Source of the DNA: CAYYIS01 sp964470965
Lineage (GTDB): Bacteria; JAAXHH01; JABIQT01
Direction of reading: 5' to 3'
Assembly (NCBI GenBank): GCA_964470965.1
Contig: CAYYIS010000039.1
Coordinates: 1-47,296, forward strand
DNA: 47,296 nucleotides
A program made the translations under genes and the position numbers. The notes under the pieces were generated by a model. It was not told the origin of the DNA. It saw nothing but the letters and a program-made list of their open reading frames with translations, and searched no databases. Positions 1 to 8,375 of the stretch are shown here, one piece after another (position 1 is the stretch's first letter; each line of letters starts with the position of its first letter).

Positions 1-71
1 ATGGTCAGGTCGAACATTATGAGGCTGATGGCCACAAGAAGGCCTAGGATGGGGACGGTTAGGCGACGCAT
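1..71 (-). CDS. N-terminus of a membrane-anchored or exported protein (partial)
   Basis: An ATG at 71 on the minus strand opens a frame that runs off the window edge after 23 codons. The visible residues are two arginines followed by a hydrophobic stretch of about 16 residues (from VPILGLL to LIMF). This is the pattern of a signal peptide or signal anchor. Only a weak GAG-type ribosome site lies upstream, 7 bases before the ATG. The function cannot be told from this piece. The call rests on the charged-then-hydrophobic N-terminus only, so it is tentative. Confidence 0.4.
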   Translation of the reverse strand, partial: MRRLTVPILGLLVAISLIMFDLT

Positions 72-610
72 GTTATAACTCGCTCAAAACATATCGAATA
101 CATGTCAGGATCATTCATCGCAAACTGGGCCTTTTCCGATGTACTCCGTAAACCCCGTATATCCGTAATTTCCATCCCGAGGCTTTGTCGCCGATGATGG
201 GGTCGCAATCGGTCGGGGTCAGCCCGGTTGGGGATCGCCGTCAACGTTCTGGAGTTCTATCAGCAGGCTGCACGCGGTGCCGATAGGTTGGTTATGTCCG
301 GACAACTTCCGTATAACGTCTGCGCCTTCTAATGCATTGCCCCTGCACCGAGTACCGCCTTATTTTAAACCACTCGCTCCCGGGCAACCAAGCTTCGAAT
401 TCGGAAAAAATTGTTATTCGGTATATCCGGCACTATCACGTTTTTTGCCGTGATGCTGAACTCCCCATGGCTTCTGATATCCCGCTTATTTCAGCCCAAG
501 CCGGTTTCGTTTTCGGCACAGCTAAGATACACAAGCCCCCCAGTTTTAAACCGCTGTAGTGCCTCCGGAGCCGCTGTGATTTTCGTGTCAGATGGGATTG
601 GATATTTCCA
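72..610. other. Intergenic stretch, no gene seen
   Basis: About 540 bases lie between the partial gene at the edge and the end of the PhyH gene. Open frames here are short, have no ribosome site and do not look like proteins. A small inverted repeat (ATCACG at 435-440 with CGTGAT at 449-454, loop of eight bases rich in T) is the only structure I noticed. It has no terminator-type T tail. Confidence 0.5.
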
Positions 611-1471
611 TCATTCCTGTGCCACCCAATGCTCGAACAAGGGTTTCACGTCATCCGGAAATGTCTCAAACACTGATATCGGTATCGACGGCACCTCGTT
701 TTCCGTCTTTCCCTCCATATCCACCAGTCGCTTGCGGTCGACGGACCCGGGCCGCAGGATTTCTAGGTTCAGCCACCATGGGGCGTATCTGACAACCACT
801 GCGACGCGCGGCTCAGAAGATACGTTGGCGGCAGTAGCGTGCCAGAGACGGCTGTCCATCATGAGGACACTGCCGGTTCCGCCGCAGGTCTGCAGCTCTG
901 TGACATAAGGCTCCAGGGGCGCCACACCGTTGTTGCAGGTGGGGTTGTCGGAACTCCGGTGACTGCCGGATACCACCAGGGTACCGCCGTTTTCTTCCGA
1001 GAACGGAGACAGCATCCATATGGTGGTCAGGTGCATCACGGCATCCGCATAGGGTGCGGCCACATGGCCGGCATTTCTCTGGTTGAACGGCCAGTCCGCA
1101 TGCCATCCGCCTCGTGCATTGCCCGGTTCATTGATGGTCGCGGTGGTAAACGAGATGCGCGCATGTTGTCCCACCAGCGCTTCCACAAGTTCCATCACCC
1201 TACGGTCTGCCAGATAGGGCGCCAGAGACTGATCGGTTCTTATAAAACCGCTTACATGACCGATCGCCTGTGGCGCATCAGGATTACGGTGTTCTTCCAC
1301 TGAAGCTACCACACTGTCCCGTACCGCCGCCACTTCATCACCCGGTATGACACCGTCCAGTACACACCATCCGTCCATCCGCATTCTCAGTAAGGCCTGT
1401 TCGAACGTCATCGGAAACTCCTGGGCCTGTTCGTTCATCGATACCTGATCCAATTTATTGTAGCGGTACAT
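611..1471 (-). CDS. Phytanoyl-CoA dioxygenase (PhyH) family protein, paralogue 1
   Basis: A 286-residue Fe(II)/2-oxoglutarate-dependent oxygenase of the PhyH family. These enzymes hydroxylate small organic molecules using O2 and 2-oxoglutarate. The facial triad is visible: H124 and D126 in GGWHADWPF, and the distal H211 in SRLWHATAAN. R222 (EPRVAVVVRY) is placed to bind the 2-oxoglutarate carboxylate. The ENGGTLVVSGSHR turn near residues 160-172 is typical of the family. A GTG at 1489 would add six residues. The ATG at 1471 is preferred because AAGG lies six bases upstream of it. The gene stands alone, with no close minus-strand neighbour. The substrate is unknown; PhyH members act on acyl-CoAs, ectoine, halogenation substrates and others. 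Confidence 0.9.
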   Translation of the reverse strand: MYRYNKLDQVSMNEQAQEFPMTFEQALLRMRMDGWCVLDGVIPGDEVAAVRDSVVASVEEHRNPDAPQAIGHVSGFIRTDQSLAPYLADRRVMELVEALVGQHARISFTTATINEPGNARGGWHADWPFNQRNAGHVAAPYADAVMHLTTIWMLSPFSEENGGTLVVSGSHRSSDNPTCNNGVAPLEPYVTELQTCGGTGSVLMMDSRLWHATAANVSSEPRVAVVVRYAPWWLNLEILRPGSVDRKRLVDMEGKTENEVPSIPISVFETFPDDVKPLFEHWVAQE

Positions 1472-1649
1472 AGTAATCCTTGTCAACACTTCTGGAAAGA
1501 TGTTTCGTGTGATTGGCAGCTTGCGGAGAACCTATCGTGCGGGCGACAGCCGCTGCGCAGACGAAACAGGAGTATCATCATAGTGCATTCGTCAGGCCAA
1601 CCAAAGCGCCGAAGCGCGCGGGAAAAGTCCAACGAAGGTTAGGTTGAAG

Positions 1650-1677
1650 GCCGTACCCTGCAGGCGCCGGGTACGGC
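1650..1677. other. Perfect 9-bp stem-loop in a divergent spacer
   Basis: GCCGTACCC at 1650-1658 pairs perfectly with GGGTACGGC at 1669-1677 around a ten-base GC-rich loop. Neither strand has an oligo-T run after the stem, so it is not a standard intrinsic terminator. It lies between two divergent genes, about 180 bases upstream of the TM2 promoter candidate. It could be an operator or an RNA element; the sequence does not decide. Confidence 0.4.
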
Positions 1678-1833
1678 TCACCAGGAAATACATTTCTCCC
1701 TGATCCGCCCGATTTTGCTGCTTCCGGCACGATCCCGAGGGGTATCCCTGTGCACCTGTTCCTTAGTCAGTCGCCGGGGCGGGGCCGGTGTCCTAAGAGA
1801 GGGGCGGCCGTCATCTCCGATTACCATTTTTAA

Positions 1834-1862
1834 TTGACATTCCGTCGATTTCAGAATAACCT
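1834..1862 (+). promoter_or_regulatory. Candidate sigma70 promoter for the TM2 gene
   Basis: A perfect TTGACA -35 box lies at 1834-1839. With a 17-bp spacer the -10 position reads TAACCT, which is a poor match. The distance to the TM2 start at 1887 is suitable for a short leader. Only the -35 box is convincing. Confidence 0.35.
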
Positions 1863-1886
1863 AATGGACCACCAGGAGAGGTCGTC

Positions 1887-2285
1887 ATGACACATACAAA
1901 CACAAATACCCACTCCCTCTTGTTCGGCTATCTCCTTTGGTTTTTCGGTTTCACCGGTGCGCACCGGTTCTACTGCGGGAAACCCATCTCCGGTACCATA
2001 TATTTTTTCACGTTTGGCCTTGCGGGTGTCGGATGGTTGATAGACCTGTTCCTGCTACCCGCCTTGAATCGAAAGGCGGACCGACGCTACAAGAAAGGAA
2101 AAGTGAACTATAACCTAGCCTGGGTTCTCCTTACCTTTCTGGGTCTCTTTGGTGTCCACCGCATGTACATGGGCAAGTGGGTGACCGGTATCCTGTTTCT
2201 GTTTACCGGCGGGCTCTTCCTCATCGGTTTTCTTTACGACTACTGGACTTTGAATTGTCAGATAACCGAAATTAATGGAGAATAA
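1887..2285 (+). CDS. TM2 domain-containing membrane protein
   Basis: A 132-residue protein made of two consecutive TM2 units, each with two membrane helices. The first covers about residues 9-57 and contains GFTGAHRFYCGK. The second covers about residues 76-124 and contains GLFGVHRMYMGK. These are the standard TM2 signature: a glycine turn, then HRFY/HRMY, then a G/K after the helix. The units are joined by a basic linker (KADRRYKKGK). Short TM2 proteins of bacteria have no settled function. The start is well supported by AGGAGAGG seven bases upstream. The duplication of the domain in one short chain is the only unusual trait. Confidence 0.88.
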   Translation: MTHTNTNTHSLLFGYLLWFFGFTGAHRFYCGKPISGTIYFFTFGLAGVGWLIDLFLLPALNRKADRRYKKGKVNYNLAWVLLTFLGLFGVHRMYMGKWVTGILFLFTGGLFLIGFLYDYWTLNCQITEINGE

Positions 2286-2436
2286 CTGTCCTTCCATGCG
2301 GGTAATAGCAGGTTCCACCGCTGATTTCGCGCGCGGCAGGCCCCGTCCAGGGCCGCGCCTGTCATTGCACGACCAAACGACAAGAATTTAGAGTTGTGTC
2401 TACCGGGATAAAATAAAAGAAGAGATTGAGGAATCG

Positions 2437-3546
2437 ATGCCCTACCATCAGTTCGACTATCGCCGTATAGCATTAAAACCTCTCCATGAGCGTCAGAGTA
2501 AGTTCTCCGTGGATGATATTCTTGTGGATCCGGATACAGCACCGGAGAAGGGCGGAGCGTTGATCGGGCAGTTGGACCAGGTTGCTGATACCATTCGATC
2601 TGCTCGTCATCAGGGCGCTGCCGTGATGCTGGCTTATGGTGCTCATATGGTTAAGAATGGCCTGGGACCGGTGGTCAGCCGGTTGATGGAAGAGGGGTGG
2701 GTAACACATCTAGCAACCAATGGGGCCGGTACCATTCATGACTGGGAATATGCATTTCAGGGCCGATCTGAAGAGGATGTGCGCGCTAATGTAGCACAGG
2801 GGTGTTTTGGCACATGGGATGAAACCGGACGAAATATACATCTGGCAGTCCTGTGCGGTGCGCTGGAAGGGATGGGATATGGTGAATCACTGGGGCGGTT
2901 CATCGCAGAAGACGGATGCTGCATTCCTGACCAAGAGGGTCTCTTATCAAAAATAAAGGCCTGGGCCGGTGATCCCGTAGATGATCCGGTGATGCCTGCC
3001 GTTGCAGAAATGCTTCAGGTGCTGACAAGGTTCGATATCCCATCCGGACCCTACCGGGTTTCCCATCCCCACAAAGACATCTCCCTGACGGCCGAAGCCT
3101 ACCGACATGGTGTGCCGCTCACGGTGCATCCAGGTATCGGATATGATATTATCTTCAACCACCACCTTGCCAACGGAGCAGCCATCGGCCGGGGGGCGGA
3201 CATAGACTACCGGGTGTTTGTAAACAGCATGTGCAGAATGGACGGAGGCGTGTTCCTCTCCGTAGGCTCCGCCATCATGGCACCCCAGATCTTCGAGAAG
3301 GCGCTGTCGCTGGGAAACAACCAGCGAATTCAGAAAGGGGAGGCCGTTATCAAACCCCACATCGTCGTCAACGATCTGGCACAGGTGGACTGGGACTGGT
3401 CCCGGGGTGAGCCTCCCAAGGATGATCCGGCGTACTATCTTCGATTCTGCAAATCATTCAGCCGCATGGGCGGCGATATGACCTATCTAGGTTGTGACAA
3501 CCGATTGTTTCTCCACAATCTGTACCATCTCCTCCGGCAAACTTGA
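2437..3546 (+). CDS. Conserved protein of unknown function, distantly deoxyhypusine-synthase-like
   Basis: A 369-residue soluble protein with no signal peptide or membrane helix. Residues around 66-108 (YGAHMVKNGLGPVVSRLMEE, then THLATNGAGTIHDWE) recall the NAD-binding region of deoxyhypusine synthase-like proteins, where a glycine-rich turn is followed by an acidic pair. The middle carries HPGIGYDIIFNHH near residue 230. I cannot place the catalytic lysine of true deoxyhypusine synthase, and bacteria lack eIF5A, so that activity is not claimed. GAGG lies six bases before the ATG. Its neighbours are a TM2 gene and, convergent, a PLP lyase, neither of which explains it. The coding call is firm; the family call is weak. 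Confidence 0.6.
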   Translation: MPYHQFDYRRIALKPLHERQSKFSVDDILVDPDTAPEKGGALIGQLDQVADTIRSARHQGAAVMLAYGAHMVKNGLGPVVSRLMEEGWVTHLATNGAGTIHDWEYAFQGRSEEDVRANVAQGCFGTWDETGRNIHLAVLCGALEGMGYGESLGRFIAEDGCCIPDQEGLLSKIKAWAGDPVDDPVMPAVAEMLQVLTRFDIPSGPYRVSHPHKDISLTAEAYRHGVPLTVHPGIGYDIIFNHHLANGAAIGRGADIDYRVFVNSMCRMDGGVFLSVGSAIMAPQIFEKALSLGNNQRIQKGEAVIKPHIVVNDLAQVDWDWSRGEPPKDDPAYYLRFCKSFSRMGGDMTYLGCDNRLFLHNLYHLLRQT

Positions 3547-4145
3547 CGGTATCCGTCGGTCCCGGTCAGCCTGTTCCTGGTTGGGACAGTTCCTACCCCA
3601 CGCCGCTCCGTGATAGAAAATATACAAGAATATCCTACGGGTGTATCACTGGTCTATGGAACGTGTCATGGAAGTTGCCGATAAGACGTCGGCATGTCTG
3701 CCACGCAGCCTGTTTACCGCGGATGCTATAGTGCTTGGGTTTTCAGGGGAATGTGGTTCGGCGGTGCAACAACGCCGGGGTAAATTTTCACCTGTGGTCC
3801 ACATCTGCCCCAAGGATATTAATCCTTCAACGGCGTGGACCACATTGGGGAGACTCCGCGCTGCCCATGTTTTGCTGGGTGTGCCCGGCCCCGGTATACA
3901 TGTTTATTAAGCGGTAACCACCGCAACCCAAGGTGCTTCACATTGTGGCAGGGTGTACTCTATTCGCAATAATGAACTCCGTAGAGCCACCCGAAGAACG
4001 ACCCTGAAGTCTTGCCCCGGGAAGGAAGAGTCCTCTGGTGTCGGCTTTACGGCATGTCTAGGGACGCACCATTGGTTGTGAAAGACAGGTGAATAGGCCA
4101 AGGCAAGAGTAGCCAAAAGTAGAAATGGCGGTCAGCTTCTGATGT
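3547..4145. other. Convergent intergenic region with a nested stem-loop
   Basis: About 600 bases lie between the unknown gene on plus and the PLP lyase on minus. No open frame has both a ribosome site and a protein-like composition. The one clear structure is the nested inverted repeat at 3793-3844, listed separately. Confidence 0.5.
3793..3844. other. Nested hairpin: 10-bp outer stem with an inner 6-bp hairpin
   Basis: TGTGGTCCAC at 3793-3802 is exactly complementary to GTGGACCACA at 3835-3844. Inside it, AAGGAT at 3812-3817 pairs with ATCCTT at 3822-3827 around an ATTA tetraloop. GCC at 3807-3809 can pair with GGC at 3832-3834. The result is a compact 52-base folded element. It lies between convergent genes and has no T tail on either strand. 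It may be a bidirectional transcription stop, a structured RNA or a protein-binding palindrome. Confidence 0.5.
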
Positions 4146-5267
4146 TCACCCCTCAACAACATTTCCGATAGCCTCCCTGATTCGTTCAGCCACTGTTATT
4201 TCCTGCCCGGGTTGGAGAGAATGGGGATTAATTACCAGGCTGTCCGGTGACAGGTGGGTGGCCAGGACAATGCGGGGATGTCCGTTTAACAGGGCATTTG
4301 AGATTGTGTCGTTAGTAGCATCCGGATCATAGTCTGGTTTTACCGCGAGGAGCGGCACGGTATAGGTATCGCTCTTGGTGATGCGTTTGAGACTGACCTG
4401 TGGCAGCTCGTTTAAAACGCGCTCGATATAATCGAGCTGTGCATTCCATCGAGCCGTATCTGCCTCGTGGTCTCTCGCCAGAAAGAGTTCCAGGGCCCGG
4501 ATAAACGCGATAATTTCCTCACGACTTACCTTCATGGGACGTCCGATCGTTGCAAACGGTACACCATTAGCGGCGATGGCGGCGATGAGGTCTCTGCGCC
4601 CTACCACGAGACCGGTGGATTGAGGCCCCATGATGCTCTTTCCACCGCTGAAAATAACCAGGTCGGCGCCCGCTTTAGTGAACCGGGACAATGTTTCCAC
4701 CGGTGGCGCTTCAGATGCCGCATCCACGATCACGGGAACTGAGGCGGCATGGGCGATTGCTACCGTCTCATCGAATGGCACCACCGCTTCATGATCTTTC
4801 TTATTCGCCAGATAAAAGATGGCGGCAGTTTTGTTGTTGATGGCCTGTTTCAGTTCTTCCGCCGGGGCTGTTTTCCCGTCACCGATTTCCACCAGCCTGG
4901 CGCCGGAAAGTCGGATAGACTGGTCATAAGGTATCCGGTGGAGTTTCTGGATGATGACTTCGTGTTTCATACCATCGGTATCCGGTAGCTGAGCGATTTT
5001 GTCAGGATCGGTGCCGGCCATACAGGCGGCCGCCGTCAGCACCAGGCCGCACGCGGCGCTGGCGGTCACATAAGCTGCTTCTACCCCGAGCATCTCTGCG
5101 ATTCTATGACCCGCCTGCTCGTGCAGTTCGTCGAGTACGCAGAACTCCTGTGACGCTTCGCGCATCACGTCGATTATTTCCGGATTCATCAGCGAACCGC
5201 CGTATCGGGTGACCGTACCCGCGGCATTGATTACGGGTGTTACCCCCAGGTCTTCATACACTCCCAT
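4146..5267 (-). CDS. PLP-dependent lyase/transferase, SelA/DgaE-like (D-glucosaminate-6-phosphate ammonia-lyase type)
   Basis: A 373-residue fold-type I PLP enzyme. It opens with VTPVINAAGTVTRYGGS, the conserved start of the SelA-like group. D182 in VIVDAASE should hold the pyridine ring. K210 in FSGGKSIMGPQS is the Schiff-base lysine. True selenocysteine synthase is longer and has an extra N-terminal domain that is missing here, so a sugar-amine lyase such as DgaE is more likely. The first in-frame start would add 16 residues. The ATG at 5267 is chosen because AGGGAGAG lies just before it. It starts 11 bases after the epimerase gene ends, so the two form an operon. The exact substrate is not readable. 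Confidence 0.82.
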   Translation of the reverse strand: MGVYEDLGVTPVINAAGTVTRYGGSLMNPEIIDVMREASQEFCVLDELHEQAGHRIAEMLGVEAAYVTASAACGLVLTAAACMAGTDPDKIAQLPDTDGMKHEVIIQKLHRIPYDQSIRLSGARLVEIGDGKTAPAEELKQAINNKTAAIFYLANKKDHEAVVPFDETVAIAHAASVPVIVDAASEAPPVETLSRFTKAGADLVIFSGGKSIMGPQSTGLVVGRRDLIAAIAANGVPFATIGRPMKVSREEIIAFIRALELFLARDHEADTARWNAQLDYIERVLNELPQVSLKRITKSDTYTVPLLAVKPDYDPDATNDTISNALLNGHPRIVLATHLSPDSLVINPHSLQPGQEITVAERIREAIGNVVEG

Positions 5268-5278
5268 TGTATCTCTCC

Positions 5279-6160
5279 CTAAAGATGCCGTTCCGAATCG
5301 GACCAGTGGTAGCACGGTTGATACCCGAATGCCTGCCGGGCCTTCTCACAGGTCATGGGGGATCGGGAACCGGTCAGCGGTGTCCGGAAAGCCGTGGTTT
5401 CGTGGTGTCGTTCGATGAGTTCCGTTGTGGGCGTGTCGAGTACCGTGCGTTCACCGGTGATATTGTACACACCAGAAGGTACATCCGCAGCCTCGACGGC
5501 AAGCTGACAGGCTGACGCAGCGTCCCGAACATCTACGCGGGTCCACAGGGACATGGCCCCGTGGGCTGGGTTCTTTACGATGGTATCGATATCGGAGGAA
5601 AGATCAGCAGCCAGACGCACACCTTGGAATCTGAATGAACAGATTCGCATGTCGAATTGATCCGAGAAATAATCGGCCGCCTGTTCTCCTGCGATTTTGG
5701 CAGCGGCGTAGCAATTGAGCGGACGTACCGGATGGGCTTCGTCGATCGGCACATAACGCGGCGGGTGCTTCGCGAACCCGTACACTTGTGAGCTGGAGGC
5801 GGACACGATCCTTCGAACGCCGGAATCCTTACAAGCCTGAAAGATATTAAATGTGCCCTGGACATTGTCGCTGTAAGTTTGCGTGTCCGTCACCAGGCCG
5901 GGATTGGGCCAGGCGGCCAGATGAATAACGGCGTCCGCCTGTGCCTCCGCTACCGCCTGGTAGACCTGGCCGGCGTCCGTTACATCGACCGTGAGATGGC
6001 GGACGTCGGTCTTATAGCGCGTCAGTGAGACGTGGGCATTCTGTCCATCGGATTGTGGTGGAGCGAGGTCGACACTCAGGACTTCATGCCCGTGGTCCAG
6101 CAGGACCTGTACCACGCAGCGGCCTATCCAGCCGCTACCGCCTGTAACAAGAACGTTCAT
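5279..6160 (-). CDS. NAD-dependent epimerase/dehydratase (extended SDR)
   Basis: A 293-residue extended short-chain dehydrogenase. The Rossmann motif GGSGWIG is at residues 7-13, DV follows the second strand, and the catalytic SSSQVYG and Y151-AAA-K155 motifs are intact. Such enzymes act on nucleotide sugars or uronates; the sequence does not give the substrate. It is the first gene of a two-gene operon with the PLP lyase, which suggests a path for an amino or acidic sugar. The ATG at 6160 fits the family start and has GGAAAG eight bases upstream. The ATG at 6175 is less likely because nothing like a ribosome site precedes it. Confidence 0.87.
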   Translation of the reverse strand: MNVLVTGGSGWIGRCVVQVLLDHGHEVLSVDLAPPQSDGQNAHVSLTRYKTDVRHLTVDVTDAGQVYQAVAEAQADAVIHLAAWPNPGLVTDTQTYSDNVQGTFNIFQACKDSGVRRIVSASSSQVYGFAKHPPRYVPIDEAHPVRPLNCYAAAKIAGEQAADYFSDQFDMRICSFRFQGVRLAADLSSDIDTIVKNPAHGAMSLWTRVDVRDAASACQLAVEAADVPSGVYNITGERTVLDTPTTELIERHHETTAFRTPLTGSRSPMTCEKARQAFGYQPCYHWSDSERHL

Positions 6161-6230
6161 ATTTATTCTTTCCATGAATTGTCAGTACTCGAATTTCATG
6201 AAGAAACATTCTCCTAAGAACCAATGCAAA

Positions 6231-6553
6231 CTATTTCTGTTCTGGTTCAAGTGCAGCCGCGGGATCGGTGAATGCCGGCTGGATTGTCTGAAATCATTCG
6301 GTGTGGGCCGTGGGCACAATGGCCGCCCCGCCGTTTTCGGGAAGAATCCAGAGTGTCAGCGTGGTCCAACAACCGAAGTTCTCGAGCCGGCCATCCATAG
6401 GATAACACGCTGCCGGCCAGGGCAGGACTTTCACGGCGACCGACAGCTTGACAACCCCTCCGGATGCCAGCCACACGATCCAGGAAACCGACGCGGCGCG
6501 CACTTTCGGTAGTCCCGCCCAAACAGGTGATCAGGAAACACCTTTTTTGACAT
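6231..6553 (-). pseudogene. Decayed coding remnant, possibly a PhyH fragment
   Basis: The minus strand has coding-like base use but no intact gene. One frame (about 6503-6294) reads a protein-like string that includes WTTLTLWILPENGGAAIVP. This resembles the core turn of PhyH enzymes; compare LTTIWML and ENGGTLVVSGSH in the gene at 611. It ends at a TGA at 6294-6296. The same frame then stays open for 20 more protein-like codons to a TAG at 6231-6233. A second frame from ATG 6553 contains GWHPEG, which could be the displaced first His motif. At least one frameshift and one stop would be needed to rebuild a gene. A degraded exported protein of another family is the alternative. Confidence 0.4.
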
Positions 6554-6812
6554 GGTAATTTCTCACCGATACATCGTTATGAAACTTGTTCCTTCTCCAT
6601 GATCAATGCAGCGGTATCATTCTATTTCAGAATCCCGGTTTTATACGTCAGGACGAACTCCGGAAACGTTGTAATTTGGTAAGGTCAAGTCGGTGCCAGC
6701 ATGGAATTCAAAAGGGTAAGAGGGAGCGCGAGGCCGAAAGTTGTCCGAATGCAGACAAACGGATTATATTTTCGACACGATGAATGATGATAAGATGCCG
6801 TGAAATCAATCG

Positions 6813-6840
6813 TTGACACCAGCAATTTTTTTTGTATGTT
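6813..6840 (+). promoter_or_regulatory. Sigma70 promoter of the tRNA-Trp gene
   Basis: TTGACA at 6813-6818 and TATGTT at 6835-6840 are separated by 16 bp that include a T-rich tract. The predicted start is about 17 bases before the mature tRNA. The match and position make this a convincing stable-RNA promoter. Confidence 0.7.
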
Positions 6841-6863
6841 ATTAAGGTTTTCTGATGAGATAC

Positions 6864-6937
<74 letters not shown>

Positions 6938-6943
6938 CTGACG

Positions 6944-6982
6944 ACGGCGAAACTCGGTGATTCCGAAGTTTCGCCGTTTTTG
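6944..6982 (+). terminator. Intrinsic terminator of the tRNA-Trp gene
   Basis: ACGGCGAAACT at 6944-6954 pairs perfectly with AGTTTCGCCGT at 6967-6977, with three more CGG/CCG pairs inside. The stem is followed by a T run to 6981. It lies seven bases after the tRNA. Confidence 0.92.
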
Positions 6983-7154
6983 TATCTGACGCAACCGTCT
7001 AACTTGATGAGGAAATACAAGGGATGCTAAACAGGTTGCGGAAGGCGACGCTGGGGGGTAGGCCAGCGCGGGGCCCCGGGACTTACCGGGCGATTCCGAA
7101 ACGTTGGAGCAGCCTGATGGGCGTCTCGTGCAAACGTGTTCTGATTCGGGTAAA

Positions 7155-8348
7155 TTAGATGATCTCCAGAATAGCCTCAGACGCGGGCATATCGATGAAA
7201 TGGTAATATGAATCCGCTCCCTGGAATGAAGGTGCAAACTGCATATCATCAGATCGAACCAACTCGTCAACAGATTTGAATCGTTTCCACAACAACGCGG
7301 CCTCCTGGACTGTAAACCTATCTGCAAATGCAGCACCCCATTGCAGCGTCATAGGATGGGGGCGGACAGCCCAGCCCTGTTCCTGTTCTGATAGCCGCTC
7401 AAAACCGGGGCGTTTGACCTGGTCGATACGGCGGGCCGTCTTACTCAGGAAAACAGTGGAGAGTGCTCTGCCTTTTTCTCCTCGGCCAGGATGAAGCCGA
7501 TCCAGTGCAGCAAAGTATCCGGTGGTGTCTCCATTCATGAAGGCCCGCAAGGCCATCTCCGTCTGATTTTTCATATCCTGCGAACGCCTGTCCCAACGCT
7601 GGAACGCTGTCTGTACTTCTTCCGTTAGATAATCAAGGTAGCTCAGGTCCTCGTATTGTGAGAACAATGAGAAACCACCATGGATACATCGTCTTTTCTT
7701 TGTGCTGTAATTGCTGCCCCAGTGGAGGATCGGTAGTATGTAGATCACACCATCCCCCGCCTTCAGACGGGTCTGGACACCGCCGGGTACAGCTGCATGA
7801 GGATCTTCCAGTATCCGTGCGTTTTCTTCAGGTGTATTAATCCGTTTATGGCTGCCGGGTACTACCCAGAGGACATCGTCGTCGTACAGGGTAATATTCC
7901 ATTGTACATAGCGGGGGCCGTTTTCCAGGATGTCGTCGATATAGCCCCGAAGCGGTGCGCAGTACGGCGGATACATATCCCGGTGCCAGCGTGCCGGACC
8001 ATGGTCGCGCACCGGATTGCACATAAGCATCATCTCGGTCACCGCCGCATCGGGAACGTCGAGGAGGGCGGAGCTTGTACCATGGATCTGGGGGAACAGC
8101 CAAGTCTCCCCCGCCTTCGCACTGTGTTCATCGATCAACGTTGACATGGCGCCGAGATTCAGTCTCGGTTGTGGGGCGGATTCCCAGAGCCCACCGGGAG
8201 GGTCACCGGGTTTACGGTCGTGGGTCCACAATTCTCTCTGGCGGTCTACCAGAACTTCATAGGCTGTCCGAACTGATTCAAGTTCCTCAGGAGGGATGGC
8301 CTCCCGAACGATGAGATAACCATCTTCCAGGAACTGATCGCGATTCAT
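7155..8348 (-). CDS. Phytanoyl-CoA dioxygenase (PhyH) family protein, paralogue 2
   Basis: A 397-residue PhyH-type Fe(II)/2-oxoglutarate oxygenase, longer than the usual 250-310 because of a C-terminal extension of about 150 residues. H122 and D124 are in ARWHRDMYPPY, VPGSHKR is near 163-169, and the distal H209 is in ILHWGSNYS, followed by basic residues at 217-220 that can bind 2-oxoglutarate. In-frame starts at 8360 (GTG) and 8354 (ATG) lie upstream. The ATG at 8348 is preferred because the AAGGTGA ribosome site is eight bases before it and too close to the others. It begins 27 bases after the quinoprotein gene and is the last gene of that minus-strand run, so the two oxidative enzymes may be made together. 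Substrate unknown. Confidence 0.9.
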   Translation of the reverse strand: MNRDQFLEDGYLIVREAIPPEELESVRTAYEVLVDRQRELWTHDRKPGDPPGGLWESAPQPRLNLGAMSTLIDEHSAKAGETWLFPQIHGTSSALLDVPDAAVTEMMLMCNPVRDHGPARWHRDMYPPYCAPLRGYIDDILENGPRYVQWNITLYDDDVLWVVPGSHKRINTPEENARILEDPHAAVPGGVQTRLKAGDGVIYILPILHWGSNYSTKKRRCIHGGFSLFSQYEDLSYLDYLTEEVQTAFQRWDRRSQDMKNQTEMALRAFMNGDTTGYFAALDRLHPGRGEKGRALSTVFLSKTARRIDQVKRPGFERLSEQEQGWAVRPHPMTLQWGAAFADRFTVQEAALLWKRFKSVDELVRSDDMQFAPSFQGADSYYHFIDMPASEAILEII

Positions 8349-8375
8349 TGTCATAATCACCTTATAATATGAAGT

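Larger units (their letters stand above)
1472..1886. other. Divergent intergenic region with one strong hairpin
   Basis: This 415-base stretch separates the minus-strand PhyH gene from the plus-strand TM2 gene. It holds no convincing coding frame. It contains a perfect 9-bp inverted repeat at 1650-1677 and a candidate promoter for the TM2 gene near its right end; both are listed separately. Confidence 0.5.

Noticed and set aside
435..454. Small hairpin ATCACG/CGTGAT as a terminator for the PhyH gene
   Set aside because: The stem has only six pairs, the T tract is in the loop rather than after the stem, and it is 150 bases past the gene.
6294..6296. In-frame TGA as a selenocysteine codon, with a SelA-like gene nearby
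   Set aside because: The SelA-like protein at 4146-5267 lacks the N-terminal domain of true SelA. No SelB, SelC or hairpin element is seen, and the surrounding frame needs other repairs too.
6990..7040. CGCAACC/GGTTGCG inverted repeat after the tRNA as an attachment site or mobile element end
   Set aside because: Only 7 bp with a 37-base gap, no integrase, no direct repeats and no copy of the tRNA 3' end nearby.
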